A stretch of 64,000 nucleotides of DNA from Halobacterium noricense (GCF_021233435.1 NZ_CP089468.1:744001-808000), one strand, 5' to 3'; counted from the stretch's first letter, positions 15,157 to 23,954 are shown. Numbers and translations are program-made. The notes: generated by a model not told the origin, from the letters alone.

Positions 15157-16719
15157 ATGACGCACCAGCAGTACATCGACGGCGAGTGGGTCGACGGCCA
15201 CGGGACCGAGACCTTCGAGAGCGAGAACCCCGCGACCGGCGAGTCGCTCGGCGAGTTCCACCGCGGCACCGAGGCCGACGTCCGCGAGGCCACCGCGGCC
15301 GCCGACGAGGCCTTCGAGGAGTGGCGCGAGCTCTCCCACATCGACCGCGCGGAGTACCTCTGGGACATCTACCACGAGCTCAAAGACCGCCACCAGGAGC
15401 TCGGCGAGGTCGTCACCAAGGAGTGCGGCAAGGAGATTAGCGAGGGGAAAGCCGACGTCACCGAGGCGTGGCACATGGTCGAGTGGGCGGCCGGCGATGC
15501 CCGCCACCCGAAGGGCGACGTGGTGCCCTCCGAGATTCCGAGCAAGGACGCCTACATGCGCCGGAAACCACGCGGCGTCGTGGGCTGCATCACGCCGTGG
15601 AACTTCCCGGTCGCGATTCCGTTCTGGCACATGGCCGTCTCGCTCGTCGAAGGCAACACGGTCGTCTGGAAGCCCGCCGAGCAGACGCCGTGGTGCGGCC
15701 AGATTATCGCGGAGATGTTCGAGGAGTCCGGCATCCCGGACGGCGTCTTCAACATGGTCCAGGGCTACGGCGACGCGGGTGCAGCCGTCGTCGACGACGA
15801 CCGAGTGGACACCGTGCTGTTCACTGGCTCCGCGGAAGTCGGCCACGAAATCGCGAGCGAGGTCGCCAGCGACCCCGGGAAGCTCGCGGCCTGCGAGATG
15901 GGCGGGAAGAACGGCATCGTCGTCACTGAAGAAGCGGACCTCGACATCGCGGTTCATTCCGCGGTGATGTCCTCGTTCAAGACGACCGGGCAGCGCTGTG
16001 TCTCCAGCGAGCGCCTTGTCGTCCACGAGGACGTCTACGACGAGTTCAAGCAGCGTTTCGTCGAGGCCGCCGAGAAGGTCGCTGTCGGCGACCCGCTGGA
16101 CGACTCGACGTTCATGGGCCCAGCCATCGAGGCCGAGCACGTCGAGAAGATTCAGCAGTACAACGACCTCGCCCGCGAGGAAGCGACGAACGTGCTCGTC
16201 GACCGCACGGAACTCGGCGACGAGGAGATTCCGGAGGGACACGAGGACGGGGCGGCTACCGCCGCCAATCCGGAGCGTAGCGGCAGCTACGCGGACGGCC
16301 ACTGGGTCGGCCCGTTCGTCTACGAGGTCGACTACGACCCGAGCCTCCGCTGCCTCAAGGAGGAGGTGTTCGGCCCGCACGTCGCGCTCGTGGAATACTC
16401 CGGCGACATCGAGCGTGCGGTCGAGATTCACAACGATACGCCCTACGGGCTCGCCGGCGCGGTCATCAGCGAGGATTACCGGCAAATCAACTACTACCGC
16501 GACCACGCCGAAGTCGGACTGGCGTACGGGAACCTCCCGTGCATCGGCGCGGAAGTCCAACTGCCGTTCGGCGGCGTCAAGAAGTCCGGCAACGGCTACC
16601 CGAGCGCCCGCGAGGTCATCGAAGCCGTCACCGAACGCACCGCGTGGACGCTCAACAACAGCAAAGAAATCGAGATGGCCCAAGGGCTGAGCGCGGACAT
16701 CAAGACGGAAGACGACTGA
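15157..16719 (+). CDS. aldehyde dehydrogenase
   Basis: A 520-residue NAD(P)-dependent enzyme oxidising aldehydes to acids. Catalytic C281 (GQRCVSSER), general base E247 (ACEMGGKN) and N149 (TPWNFP) are present. The length and the loop near residues 340-390, rich in acidic and glycine-containing sequence (EGHEDGAATAANPERSG), suggest a haloarchaeal insertion in an otherwise standard fold. ATG 15157 is preferred over TTG 15151. Substrate cannot be assigned; no pathway partner is adjacent. Confidence 0.95.
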   Translation: MTHQQYIDGEWVDGHGTETFESENPATGESLGEFHRGTEADVREATAAADEAFEEWRELSHIDRAEYLWDIYHELKDRHQELGEVVTKECGKEISEGKADVTEAWHMVEWAAGDARHPKGDVVPSEIPSKDAYMRRKPRGVVGCITPWNFPVAIPFWHMAVSLVEGNTVVWKPAEQTPWCGQIIAEMFEESGIPDGVFNMVQGYGDAGAAVVDDDRVDTVLFTGSAEVGHEIASEVASDPGKLAACEMGGKNGIVVTEEADLDIAVHSAVMSSFKTTGQRCVSSERLVVHEDVYDEFKQRFVEAAEKVAVGDPLDDSTFMGPAIEAEHVEKIQQYNDLAREEATNVLVDRTELGDEEIPEGHEDGAATAANPERSGSYADGHWVGPFVYEVDYDPSLRCLKEEVFGPHVALVEYSGDIERAVEIHNDTPYGLAGAVISEDYRQINYYRDHAEVGLAYGNLPCIGAEVQLPFGGVKKSGNGYPSAREVIEAVTERTAWTLNNSKEIEMAQGLSADIKTEDD

Positions 16720-16734
16720 GCAGCCCGTCGCGGC

Positions 16735-16921
16735 TTTTATTTACGCAACCCCGACAGTCACGGCTCGCGGGTGCGTGAGAGAGGAAGGCGGAAGGGGTGG
16801 CGGTTGACTTCCCGCGGACTGCGGCCGTGGGCCGGGACACGGCCGCGTCGGCGGACGCGGAGCGGACGTGGACGCGAGGTTCTTGCCGGTTCGACGAGAA
16901 AAGCGTCGACTACCGGCAACA
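16735..16921 (+). ncRNA. candidate structured RNA with its own TATA box
   Basis: Between two convergent genes lies TTTTATTTA (16735-16743), a good TATA box with no open frame behind it. Downstream are two strong hairpins. GCGGCCGTG/CACGGCCGC at 16821-16846 has a 9-bp perfect stem. TTGCCGGT+TCGACG pairs with CGTCGA+ACCGGCAA at 16883-16919, giving 14 bp with a 2-base bulge and a 7-base loop. ACA occurs right after the second stem (16919-16921), as in H/ACA guide RNAs, but a kink-turn is not clear. Alternative: a bidirectional terminator. Confidence 0.4.
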
Positions 16922-16948
16922 CGGAGTAGCGCGCGACGACACTTAAAT

Positions 16949-17770
16949 TCACGTATCGCGGGTGTTCGCGAGTTGGTGCCGGCGGTCGTCGAGTGCGGGG
17001 AACTCCTCGCGGACGGTGGCGACGCGCTCGGGGTCGAGGTCGGCGTAGACGATGTTGGGCTGGTCGCCCGTGCTCGCGACCGGGGTGCCCCAGGGGTCGT
17101 ACACCGCCGAGCGGCCGAGCAGTTCCGCGTCGTCGAATTTACCGCTGCCGTTGACGGCGGCGACGTACGCGAGGTTCTCGACGGCGCGCGCCTGCGGCAG
17201 CAGCTTCCAGTGCTCGACGCGCGGGTACGGCCACGCCGACGGCACGAGCAGGAGGTCGACGCCGTCGGCGACCAGTTCGCGGTAGAGCTCCGGGAACCGG
17301 AGGTCGTAGCACGTCGTGACGGCGGCGGTGAACCCGCCGAGTTCGGCGGTCGGCACGCGCTCGCCGGGGGTCAACAGTTGGGCTTCCGCGGACTCGTAGC
17401 CGAACAGGTGGTGTTTCCGGTACGCGAGCAGGCGCTCGCCGTCGCTGTCGAAGAGCACGCTCGTGTTCGCGAGGCCGTCCTCGTCGGGGCCGCCCTCGGT
17501 TTCGGCCAAGTCCTCGACGATGCTGCCCGCGAGCACGGCGATGTCCGCCTCGACGGCCGCCTCGCGGACCGCGGAGAGGGAGGGGCCGTCCAGCGGTTCG
17601 GCCTCGCGCTGGTAGGCGTCGAACGCGAAGAAGCCGACGTTGAACAGCTCCGGCAGACAGACGAGGTCCGCGCCCCCGCTGGCGGCCTCCCGGATGGCTG
17701 TGACAGCGCGCTCGACGTTTGCGTCCACGGCGGCACCCTCGACGGCAATCTGGGCGAGTGCGACGCGCAT
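16949..17770 (-). CDS. nitrilase-superfamily carbon-nitrogen hydrolase
   Basis: A 273-residue amidase with the complete Glu-Lys-Cys triad: E41 (CLPELFN), K119 (YRKHHLF) and C154 (TTCYDLRFPE). It hydrolyses a non-peptide C-N bond, possibly an omega-amide such as alpha-ketoglutaramate or deaminated glutathione, judging from the YRKxHLF/TCYDLRFPE pattern; this assignment is inference. It follows the SRPBCC gene by a single base on the same strand, so the two are co-transcribed. Confidence 0.92.
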   Translation of the reverse strand: MRVALAQIAVEGAAVDANVERAVTAIREAASGGADLVCLPELFNVGFFAFDAYQREAEPLDGPSLSAVREAAVEADIAVLAGSIVEDLAETEGGPDEDGLANTSVLFDSDGERLLAYRKHHLFGYESAEAQLLTPGERVPTAELGGFTAAVTTCYDLRFPELYRELVADGVDLLLVPSAWPYPRVEHWKLLPQARAVENLAYVAAVNGSGKFDDAELLGRSAVYDPWGTPVASTGDQPNIVYADLDPERVATVREEFPALDDRRHQLANTRDT

Positions 17771-17771
17771 C

Positions 17772-18185
17772 TCAGGCCTCCGCCTCCAGCGCGGCCTGGA
17801 GGCCGTCGAGTTCGTCGTCCAGGTTGCGCTCGAAGAACGTCTCCACGCCCAGTACCTTGCCGTCGACGACGAACCGGTTGGTCACGCGGGAGCCGCCGTT
17901 CGCCGCTTCGACCTCGTGCTCGCCGGTGACGTCGAAGATGCGGGACTTCCCCACGAACTTCACGTACCGCGGGGGCTCCGTCTCGACATCCCGCGTCTCG
18001 ACGGGAATCGTGCTCCGGACGACCGGAATCGGGAGGCGGACGTGCCACGTCGTCGTGTCGCCCTCGTGCTCGTAGCTGTCCACGACGCTGATGGCGCCCG
18101 CGCGCTTCTCGGGGTCGGCGATGAACGCCCACACGTCTTCGGGCGATACCGACACCTCGAACGTGCGCTCGACCCGAACTGTCAT
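17772..18185 (-). CDS. SRPBCC (polyketide cyclase / CoxG-like) protein
   Basis: A 137-residue START-like fold: beta-strand with VERTFEVSVSPEDVWAFIADPE, then a long antiparallel sheet and a C-terminal helix rich in acidic residues. Members bind lipids or hydrophobic cofactors, or assist assembly of molybdenum enzymes. ATG 18185 gives the normal family start. It is transcribed just ahead of the nitrilase-family hydrolase. No catalytic residue can be named. Confidence 0.8.
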   Translation of the reverse strand: MTVRVERTFEVSVSPEDVWAFIADPEKRAGAISVVDSYEHEGDTTTWHVRLPIPVVRSTIPVETRDVETEPPRYVKFVGKSRIFDVTGEHEVEAANGGSRVTNRFVVDGKVLGVETFFERNLDDELDGLQAALEAEA

Positions 18186-18222
18186 ACGCGGCGTTGTCCG
18201 CCCGCCAGCAAAAAGCCGCCGA

Positions 18223-18450
18223 TTACGCGGGTTCGACGCGCCACGTCGTCGACTTCGAGCGACTCCACTTCTCGATGTCGACATCCTCGGTCTTCTCCGC
18301 GAGTTCGGGGAGCCGCACACCGACCTGCTTCGAGGAGAGGCCGAGGTGGTTCGCGATGTTCTTCGAGCGGAAGTACCGCTCGCCCTTCTCGACGCTCTCG
18401 TGGAGGAACTCCAGAATCCGGCGTTCCTCGTCGGTGTATTCGTCGGTCAT
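18223..18450 (-). CDS. small winged-helix-like haloarchaeal protein
   Basis: A 75-residue protein with the pattern of a winged helix: DEERRILEFLHESV, recognition-helix region NIANHLGLSSKQVG and a short wing (STTWRVEP). It probably binds DNA, or is a partner of a larger regulator. No effector domain. It lies 37 bases upstream of the SRPBCC gene on the same strand and may be part of the same transcript. Exact family not named with confidence. Confidence 0.7.
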   Translation of the reverse strand: MTDEYTDEERRILEFLHESVEKGERYFRSKNIANHLGLSSKQVGVRLPELAEKTEDVDIEKWSRSKSTTWRVEPA

Positions 18451-18489
18451 TACTATGGAACTACGGCCGAAGGCGGTTTATCGCTTTTG

Positions 18490-18675
18490 CTACCCCCACA
18501 CGTGGAGGGCGGCGACGCACAGCGCCGACAGCGTGACAGCGCCGGCGAAGCCGAGTGCGGTTTGGAACTGTCCGGGCGCGACGAACGTGTACGCGGCCGC
18601 GGCGACGGCGAGCAGGCCGAACGCGAGGCCGACGCCGACGCCCATGTCCGTTTCCTGCGTGGACCCAGTCGTCAT
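18490..18675 (-). CDS. small two-helix membrane protein
   Basis: Sixty-one residues with two hydrophobic segments (about 10-30 and 37-58) separated by a short loop (APGQFQ). ATG 18675 is chosen because upstream residues of the longer frame are basic and unlike a haloarchaeal N-terminus. Function unknown. Confidence 0.6.
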   Translation of the reverse strand: MTTGSTQETDMGVGVGLAFGLLAVAAAAYTFVAPGQFQTALGFAGAVTLSALCVAALHVWG

Positions 18676-18770
18676 GGCAGGGCGTTGCGTGTGGTATCCC
18701 TTAACTGGTTCTACTCGGTGCGACCGGGGAGGCCGACAGACTTTCACTGTGCAAGCACCCCGAATCGAGC

Positions 18771-19970
18771 ATGGACGTCCGCGCGCTGCTGTTCGGGAGC
18801 ACGATACGGGTCGCCATTACTGTCGTCGCCGGCCTCGGACTGGTCGCCGGCGGCGCGTTCGTCGGCGGCTTACTCGGCGTGCCGAGCGTCGAACAGGTCG
18901 ACAACGAGTTCGGTGAGGTCAACGACACCTACACCGAAGTCGAGACCGACCTCGTGATACACAACCCGAATCCGGTCGGCGTCCGGCTCGGGGACACCAG
19001 CGTGAACTACACGGTGGCGATGAACGACATCCGGATGGCCAGCGGGGACAAACACGGCGTCGGCATCGGCACCGGGAACTCGACGGTGAACCTGACGACG
19101 TACCTCCACAACGAGCGCATCCCCGCGTGGTGGGTGAGCCACATCCGGGGCGGCGAACACACGAGCCTCACCGTGTCCGCGACCGTCCAGCCCGGGTTCG
19201 TCGGCCAGTCGGCGTCGTTCCAGCCGGCCGCCGAGACCATCGAGACGGACCTCCTCGGCCAGTTCAACTCCACGGAGGATCGCCCGGTGAACGCCGAGAT
19301 GGCGCTCGTCGAGGACCCCGTACTCATCATCGAGCGGACGAACGCCTCCTGGGGCAACGTCACCGACGAACAGACCCCTATCGACCTGGAATTCGGCGTC
19401 TACAACCCGAAGACGTCGCCAGTCGTCGTCTCGAACGTCGGCTACAACATCACGATGAACGGCGTGCCCGTCGGCGCGGGCGAAACCGAAAACGGGCAGA
19501 CCATCCCCGGGAAGAGCTCCCGCGTGGTGGAGACGCCGACGGCCATCGACAACGAGAACCTCGACGAGTGGTGGGTGACCCACGTCGAGAACAACCAGAC
19601 GACCGAACTCCGCATCGACTTCTACGCGGAAATCGAGCCGCCGGGCTCCTCGGAGACGATTCGCGTGCCGCTGGACGAACTGACGTACACCCAGACCATC
19701 GAGACCGACATGTTCGGGAACAAGGGCGACTCGGGCGGTGACGCCGGCGGCGACACGAGCGGCAACGAGACGACAACCAACGACGGAACGACGAGTGACG
19801 ACGGCACGACCACCGGGACCACGACCAGCGACAGCACGACAACAACTAGCGGCGGAACGACCGGCAGCACGACGACGGACGGGACGACCACGGACGACGG
19901 CACGACCACCAGCGGTGACGGGACGACGACCGACGACGGCTTGCTCGCGCGCGGTTCGCAGCCAGCCTGA
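18771..19970 (+). CDS. membrane-anchored protein with two LEA14-like domains and Thr-rich tail
   Basis: A 399-residue protein exported and anchored by an N-terminal helix (about 10-37). Two repeats of a LEA14/WHy-type beta-sandwich follow (about 45-160 and 170-310), each with the IHNPNPV / VYNPKTSPV pattern. The last 75 residues are a low-complexity Thr/Gly/Asp/Ser tail, likely extracellular and possibly glycosylated. LEA14-like domains are tied to desiccation or stress; the role here is unknown. Confidence 0.8.
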   Translation: MDVRALLFGSTIRVAITVVAGLGLVAGGAFVGGLLGVPSVEQVDNEFGEVNDTYTEVETDLVIHNPNPVGVRLGDTSVNYTVAMNDIRMASGDKHGVGIGTGNSTVNLTTYLHNERIPAWWVSHIRGGEHTSLTVSATVQPGFVGQSASFQPAAETIETDLLGQFNSTEDRPVNAEMALVEDPVLIIERTNASWGNVTDEQTPIDLEFGVYNPKTSPVVVSNVGYNITMNGVPVGAGETENGQTIPGKSSRVVETPTAIDNENLDEWWVTHVENNQTTELRIDFYAEIEPPGSSETIRVPLDELTYTQTIETDMFGNKGDSGGDAGGDTSGNETTTNDGTTSDDGTTTGTTTSDSTTTTSGGTTGSTTTDGTTTDDGTTTSGDGTTTDDGLLARGSQPA

Positions 19971-20004
19971 CTGGAGTTCGTGAAACTGCCGCGCGCCGGG
20001 GATA

Positions 20005-20013
20005 GATTTTTAC
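20005..20013 (+). promoter_or_regulatory. TATA box pointing to ATG 20037
   Basis: GATTTTTAC lies about 26 bases upstream of ATG 20037, the spacing of a leaderless gene. That ATG opens a frame of only 14 codons, shifted by one base from the conserved downstream frame. Confidence 0.45.
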
Positions 20014-20127
20014 GCGCCGCGTCGCTTCGAGCATACATGAACCGGAGTACTCAGGCTCCTGGTCGCGTTCTCCGACTGTGAACAGTCCATCGCCGTCGAG
20101 CCAGACGGCGGCGATATCCGCGTCACC

Positions 20128-20496
20128 GTGGACGGCGAAACCATCGAACTCTCCCGCGAGCACGCCGCCGAACTCCGGGACGCCGTCGGTGACGCGCTGA
20201 CGAGCCGCGAGGAATTCTTCCGCACTGCCGCCGAGCACCGCGAGGACGGCAGCTACGTCGTCGAACGCCGCGGCGCGGAGTCGACGGGCAACTCCGCAGT
20301 GTTCGACAGTTTCGCGGCGGTCCGCCGGCTGTTCGACCGGCTCCCCGAGACGTTCGGCGCCCAGAACCTCTCCGCGGCCGGCTTCACGGGGTCGCGCCGC
20401 CACATGCTCGTGCGGCACTTCGCCGAACACCCGGCGTTCCCGTGCACGCTGGCGTCACGCAACCCCCTGCGGGGTGAGAAAACAGAGACTAGCTGA
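20128..20496 (+). CDS. conserved haloarchaeal protein with uncertain or frameshifted start
   Basis: From GTG 20128 the frame gives 122 residues with the pattern ELSREHAAELRDAVGDAL, a YVVERRGAES stretch and a C-terminal GSRRHMLVRHFAEHPAFPC block typical of a small uncharacterised haloarchaeal family. In-frame sequence upstream still looks coding back to a TGA at 20038 (DCEQSIAVEPDGGDIRV), but has no ATG or GTG. The well-placed promoter instead leads to ATG 20037 in another frame. A one-base indel near the start, or a non-standard start, is likely. The 3' end overlaps the PhoU gene by 8 bases. Confidence 0.6.
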   Translation: MDGETIELSREHAAELRDAVGDALTSREEFFRTAAEHREDGSYVVERRGAESTGNSAVFDSFAAVRRLFDRLPETFGAQNLSAAGFTGSRRHMLVRHFAEHPAFPCTLASRNPLRGEKTETS

Positions 20497-21577
20497 TGGT
20501 GGTGTGGCTGGACTGCTCGTTGAGCGCGAGGTTCGCCGCGATTTCGGCGTTGCGCATCGCGTACTCGGCGGTGTGCCGGAGGCTCACGAGTACTTCCCGG
20601 ACTTCGAGGATGTCCTCGTTGTCCATCTCCGGGAGGTCGTCGAGGATGTCGCCCTCGCGGTCGCCGAGTTCCGCGAACAGCTCGCGGACCTCGATGGTGG
20701 CGTCGTAATCCCGGGTGACGACGGCTTCGACGGCCGCGGCCGTGATTTCGTCGACCTGGTCGGTGAACTCCCGGATGCGCCGCATCGTGGACTGCTCGAC
20801 GTCGAGGGTGTGGCCCTCGGTTTCGAGCACGATTTCCGCGATGTCCTCGGCGTTGTCCGCGGTGAGTTCGAGGTTCTTCACGACCGACCGGTAGCCGATG
20901 AGCGGGAAGCCGTCGTCGAGGCCGACGGCGCGCGCGAGGTTCGGGTTCTGGTAGGCGGTGAAGATGAGCCGCAGCAGCAGGACGAAAATCTTGTTCGCCT
21001 GGCGCTCGCGGTTGAGCGCGCGCTGGGCCATGTCCGGGCTGCCGTGCGCGAGCGCCTTCACGGCCTCCTCGCGCATCGTCGAGCCCGTGCTCTCCAGCCG
21101 TTCGAGGAGGTTGTCGAGGTCGAAGTCCTCGGGGTCGACCGAACACCGGATGGTGATGCGTTCGGGCGTCTCCTCGACGACGCCCAGTCCCATGAGCTGG
21201 GTTTCGGCCTTGTAGACGGCGTTGATGTGTTCGGAGTCGAGGGCGTCCTCGCTCTCGACGTGGATGATGCGGCGGCCGAGGACGTACTGGCCGACGATGG
21301 CGCGCTCGACGGCGTCCGCACCCACAGAAGGCGTCGCGTTCTGATCGGCTGCGGAAGACGACTCCGTCGTCTTCTGAACGTCGAAGTTCTCGGCGTGAAT
21401 CGTCGCCTCGGTCTCCTCGCCGTGCGCGGACTCGGGCGTGACCGTCAGCGAGCCCTTCCCGCTCTCGCGGACGGTGACCTCGTCGCCCTTCTCGACGTCC
21501 TGCTTGCGCGCCCACTCCGCCGGGAGCGTCATCGCCAGCGTAGACGGTCCCAGGCGTTGGACTTTCCGGGTATCCAT
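20489..21577 (-). CDS. AbrB-PhoU domain regulator
   Basis: A 362-residue protein. The first 50 residues form a SpoVT/AbrB DNA-binding swapped hairpin (RKVQRLGPSTLAMTLPAEW). Residues about 90-350 hold two PhoU-type three-helix bundles. Haloarchaeal proteins of this design are thought to control phosphate uptake and are often found with phosphate transporters, but none is adjacent here. ATG 21577 is at a normal distance from an AT-rich promoter segment (21590-21620). Confidence 0.88.
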   Translation of the reverse strand: MDTRKVQRLGPSTLAMTLPAEWARKQDVEKGDEVTVRESGKGSLTVTPESAHGEETEATIHAENFDVQKTTESSSAADQNATPSVGADAVERAIVGQYVLGRRIIHVESEDALDSEHINAVYKAETQLMGLGVVEETPERITIRCSVDPEDFDLDNLLERLESTGSTMREEAVKALAHGSPDMAQRALNRERQANKIFVLLLRLIFTAYQNPNLARAVGLDDGFPLIGYRSVVKNLELTADNAEDIAEIVLETEGHTLDVEQSTMRRIREFTDQVDEITAAAVEAVVTRDYDATIEVRELFAELGDREGDILDDLPEMDNEDILEVREVLVSLRHTAEYAMRNAEIAANLALNEQSSHTTIS

Positions 21578-21711
21578 ACGCCTGGAATGCGCTGGAACGT
21601 CCTTAATCTTATCCCTCTAACCTTATACTTGCCTTAAGGTGTGGGCAGACGCGCGGAATTCTGCCCCCGAATTCCGGGACCCTTTTGGCTGTCCCGCCCC
21701 TGGGAGTAGTC

Positions 21712-21885
21712 ATGGGTTTTGGTAGCTACGACGAGTCCGAGCAGGAGAACCAGAATACGGACATCGACGAAGACGGCGCGGTCAACGTCCACGAGAACGA
21801 CCACGACGGCAGCGTCAACTTCGACACCGACGCCGACAGCGACGAACTCATCGACCAGCTCCAGTCGATGAAAGACGACGACTAA
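21712..21885 (+). CDS. small acidic haloarchaeal protein (DUF5786 type)
   Basis: Fifty-seven residues, strongly acidic (MGFGSYDESEQENQ start, many Asp), matching a short family conserved across haloarchaea and sometimes labelled death-domain-associated. ATG 21712 is chosen over 21685 because MGFGSYDESE is the family start. Probably monocistronic. No known biochemical role. Confidence 0.75.
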   Translation: MGFGSYDESEQENQNTDIDEDGAVNVHENDHDGSVNFDTDADSDELIDQLQSMKDDD

Positions 21886-21925
21886 CGCGGCTCTCTCTCA
21901 GTCTTTTCCTGCTTCCACCGCGCGG

Positions 21926-22993
21926 CTACACCACTTTCATCATGCGTCGTTCGAAGCGACCAGTCCGGATTTTCGTCCAGCCGCGTAGCGACTCGTCGGC
22001 CGCCTCGTCGCCGGTGTCCACGCGGAGCACGCCCGTCTCGTCGAGCTTGCGTGGCGACGCGAGCACGCGGACCTCGCTCTGTTCGACGACCGCGGGCGAA
22101 ATCTGGTGGTTGCCCCGCCCGAACACGAACCCCTGGCCGCCGATAGGCGAGACGAAAATCACGTTCTCGTCGCCGAGCGCGGCCAGAATCTCGGCCTCGC
22201 TGCCGTCCCGCACGACGAGTTCGCCGTCCCGGTAGACGTCGACGCCCAGCGGCGAGCCGTCGACGCCGAGCGCGTCCGCCACGTCGCCGAGCGTCCCGCC
22301 GGGTCCGAGTACGTACGTCACGCCGGGTTCGACTTCCTCGGCGACCGCTTCCGCGAGCGCGTCCGTGCTCCCCGCGTGCACCTGCTTGGCGGACTGGAGG
22401 TCCTCCGCGACGGGCACCTCGACGACACCCCGGAGACGCGTGCGCACCTCGCCGCCGCGGTACGCCTCCTCGTCGATGTCGTTGACCTCGCGTGCCTCGG
22501 TGTCCTCGAACGTCGCGGCGACGCGGCCAGCCGCCTCCGGGCGCACCGCAAACACCGACGAGTACACCTTCACGCCCGCTGGTACGCCCAACACGGGCAC
22601 GTCCGCCTCAACCTCGTCGAGCGCGGTCGCAACGTCGGTCGCGGTGCCGTCGCCGCCGACGAACAGAATCAGGTCCACACCGCGGGCGACGAACGCACGC
22701 ACGGCGTCCTTCGTGTCTGCTGCTGTCGTCTCGTCGTAGTTGGGTTCGCCGACGACTTCGGAGTCGAAGCCCGCCGCGCGCGCCTCGTCTGCACCCATCT
22801 CGCCGCCGTACGCCAAAATCGCGGTGTCGGGTGCGCGCTCGCGGAGCGCTGCGAGGGCGTCGCGTGCGCGGTCCGGCGCGCGCTGCTCGGCACCGCGCTC
22901 GCGGGCCGCCTCGACGTTCCCGTCTGTCCCCTTCAAGCCGACGCGACCCCCCATCCCGGCGATGGGGTTCACGACGACGCCGACAGTTCGCAT
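21926..22993 (-). CDS. ATP-NAD kinase family protein (AcoX-like)
   Basis: A 355-residue protein with the NAD kinase/diacylglycerol kinase fold: VVNPIAGMGGRVGLKG at the N-terminus and the nucleotide-binding LFVGGDGTATDV. The C-terminal half carries the YVLGPGGTLGDVA segment found in AcoX-like members. It may phosphorylate NAD or another substrate, but it is distinct from the standard haloarchaeal NAD kinase. ATG 22993 gives MRTVGVVVNP. Confidence 0.85.
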   Translation of the reverse strand: MRTVGVVVNPIAGMGGRVGLKGTDGNVEAARERGAEQRAPDRARDALAALRERAPDTAILAYGGEMGADEARAAGFDSEVVGEPNYDETTAADTKDAVRAFVARGVDLILFVGGDGTATDVATALDEVEADVPVLGVPAGVKVYSSVFAVRPEAAGRVAATFEDTEAREVNDIDEEAYRGGEVRTRLRGVVEVPVAEDLQSAKQVHAGSTDALAEAVAEEVEPGVTYVLGPGGTLGDVADALGVDGSPLGVDVYRDGELVVRDGSEAEILAALGDENVIFVSPIGGQGFVFGRGNHQISPAVVEQSEVRVLASPRKLDETGVLRVDTGDEAADESLRGWTKIRTGRFERRMMKVV

Positions 22994-23115
22994 ACCCGAA
23001 CTACGGCGTTCGTGCCGAAAAGCCGACCGGTCGGGTGCTTCGAGAGTGTCGTGGTCGCAGTGCGACGCGACCGAGTGAACCAAGAATTAAGACCGGGCAG
23101 GCGGAACTACCGGCC

Positions 23116-23235
23116 ATGAGCTTCCTGCTGGCTGCGACCGATGGCACTGCACTCCCGATAAACTCCGTCGGCTGGGCCGTGACGATACTCGGGCTCGTCC
23201 TCGCGGTCGCGTGGACCGCCTACCTCTACCGCTAG
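23116..23235 (+). CDS. 39-residue single-helix membrane protein
   Basis: A short open frame MSFLLAATD...YLYR with one hydrophobic helix (about 17-36) preceded by a short polar N-terminus. Codon bias matches neighbouring genes. Its stop overlaps the stop of the convergent CinA-like gene by four bases. Small proteins of this kind are common in haloarchaea; the role is unknown. Confidence 0.6.
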   Translation: MSFLLAATDGTALPINSVGWAVTILGLVLAVAWTAYLYR

Positions 23236-23909
23236 ACGCGTTCGCGCAGCCACGCGGCTGCGTCGTGGACCGTCTCCTCGTTCTCGTGTTGAATCTTCAC
23301 GCGCACGCCGTCGCCGGGGTAGCTCCCGACGGTGACGCCGAACTCCGCCTGTAACTCTTCTAACGGTGTCACCAGCGAACTCTCGGGGGCGTCCACGTGG
23401 ACGAACTCGACGTGGTTGGTCGTCCCGGTGAACTCGCCGGCGACGGATTCGAACATCGCCTTCATCTCGGCGGGGACGCCCGGGAAGACGTACGCGTTCT
23501 CCACGACCGCGCCCGGCGCGACGCCCACCTCGTTCTCGAGGAGGCGCGCGCCCTCGGGGAGCGCCGCGGTGCCGTCCGTGAGGTCGGCGAACTGGTAGCT
23601 GTCGTGGGTCTGGAAGTACGAGACCGCGTCCGCGTGCTCGACCATGTCGCGGTCGAAAGCGGCCGCGACGCCGTCCATCGTCACGTCGTCGTGGGTCGGG
23701 CCGACGCCGCCCGTGACGACGACCGCGTCGTAGCGGTCTGAAAGCGGCCCGACCTCCCTGGCGATGGCGTCGCGCTCGTCGGGCACTACCACGATGCGCT
23801 CGACGGTCGCGCCCCGTTCGGTGAGGCGCGCGCCCAGCCACGACGCGTTCGTGTTCTCAGTGTCGCCGACGAGGAGTTCGTCACCGACTGTGACCACCGC
23901 AACCTGCAT
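23232..23909 (-). CDS. CinA N-terminal / MoaB-like protein
   Basis: A 225-residue protein of the molybdopterin-binding (MoCF) fold: VVTVGDELLVGDTENTN, VVVTGGVGPTHDD and the C-terminal half typical of the CinA N-terminal module. In other organisms CinA modules act as ADP-ribose pyrophosphatases or in pyridine nucleotide recycling; the separate nicotinamide-nucleotide amidase domain is absent. ATG 23909 is preferred over GTG 23915. Confidence 0.85.
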   Translation of the reverse strand: MQVAVVTVGDELLVGDTENTNASWLGARLTERGATVERIVVVPDERDAIAREVGPLSDRYDAVVVTGGVGPTHDDVTMDGVAAAFDRDMVEHADAVSYFQTHDSYQFADLTDGTAALPEGARLLENEVGVAPGAVVENAYVFPGVPAEMKAMFESVAGEFTGTTNHVEFVHVDAPESSLVTPLEELQAEFGVTVGSYPGDGVRVKIQHENEETVHDAAAWLRERV

Positions 23910-23954
23910 GGCCACTCGTAGACAGTGGAGGGTGAAAAGTCACGTCCCCGCAAA

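Noticed and set aside
16758-16952. 64-codon minus-strand frame between aldehyde dehydrogenase and nitrilase genes
   Set aside because: Arg/Pro-rich with no acidic bias; the segment is better explained as structured non-coding DNA.
19738-19945. Repetitive stretch that could suggest a CRISPR or minisatellite
   Set aside because: The repeats are short Thr/Asp/Gly codon repeats within a coding low-complexity tail; no regular spacer pattern.
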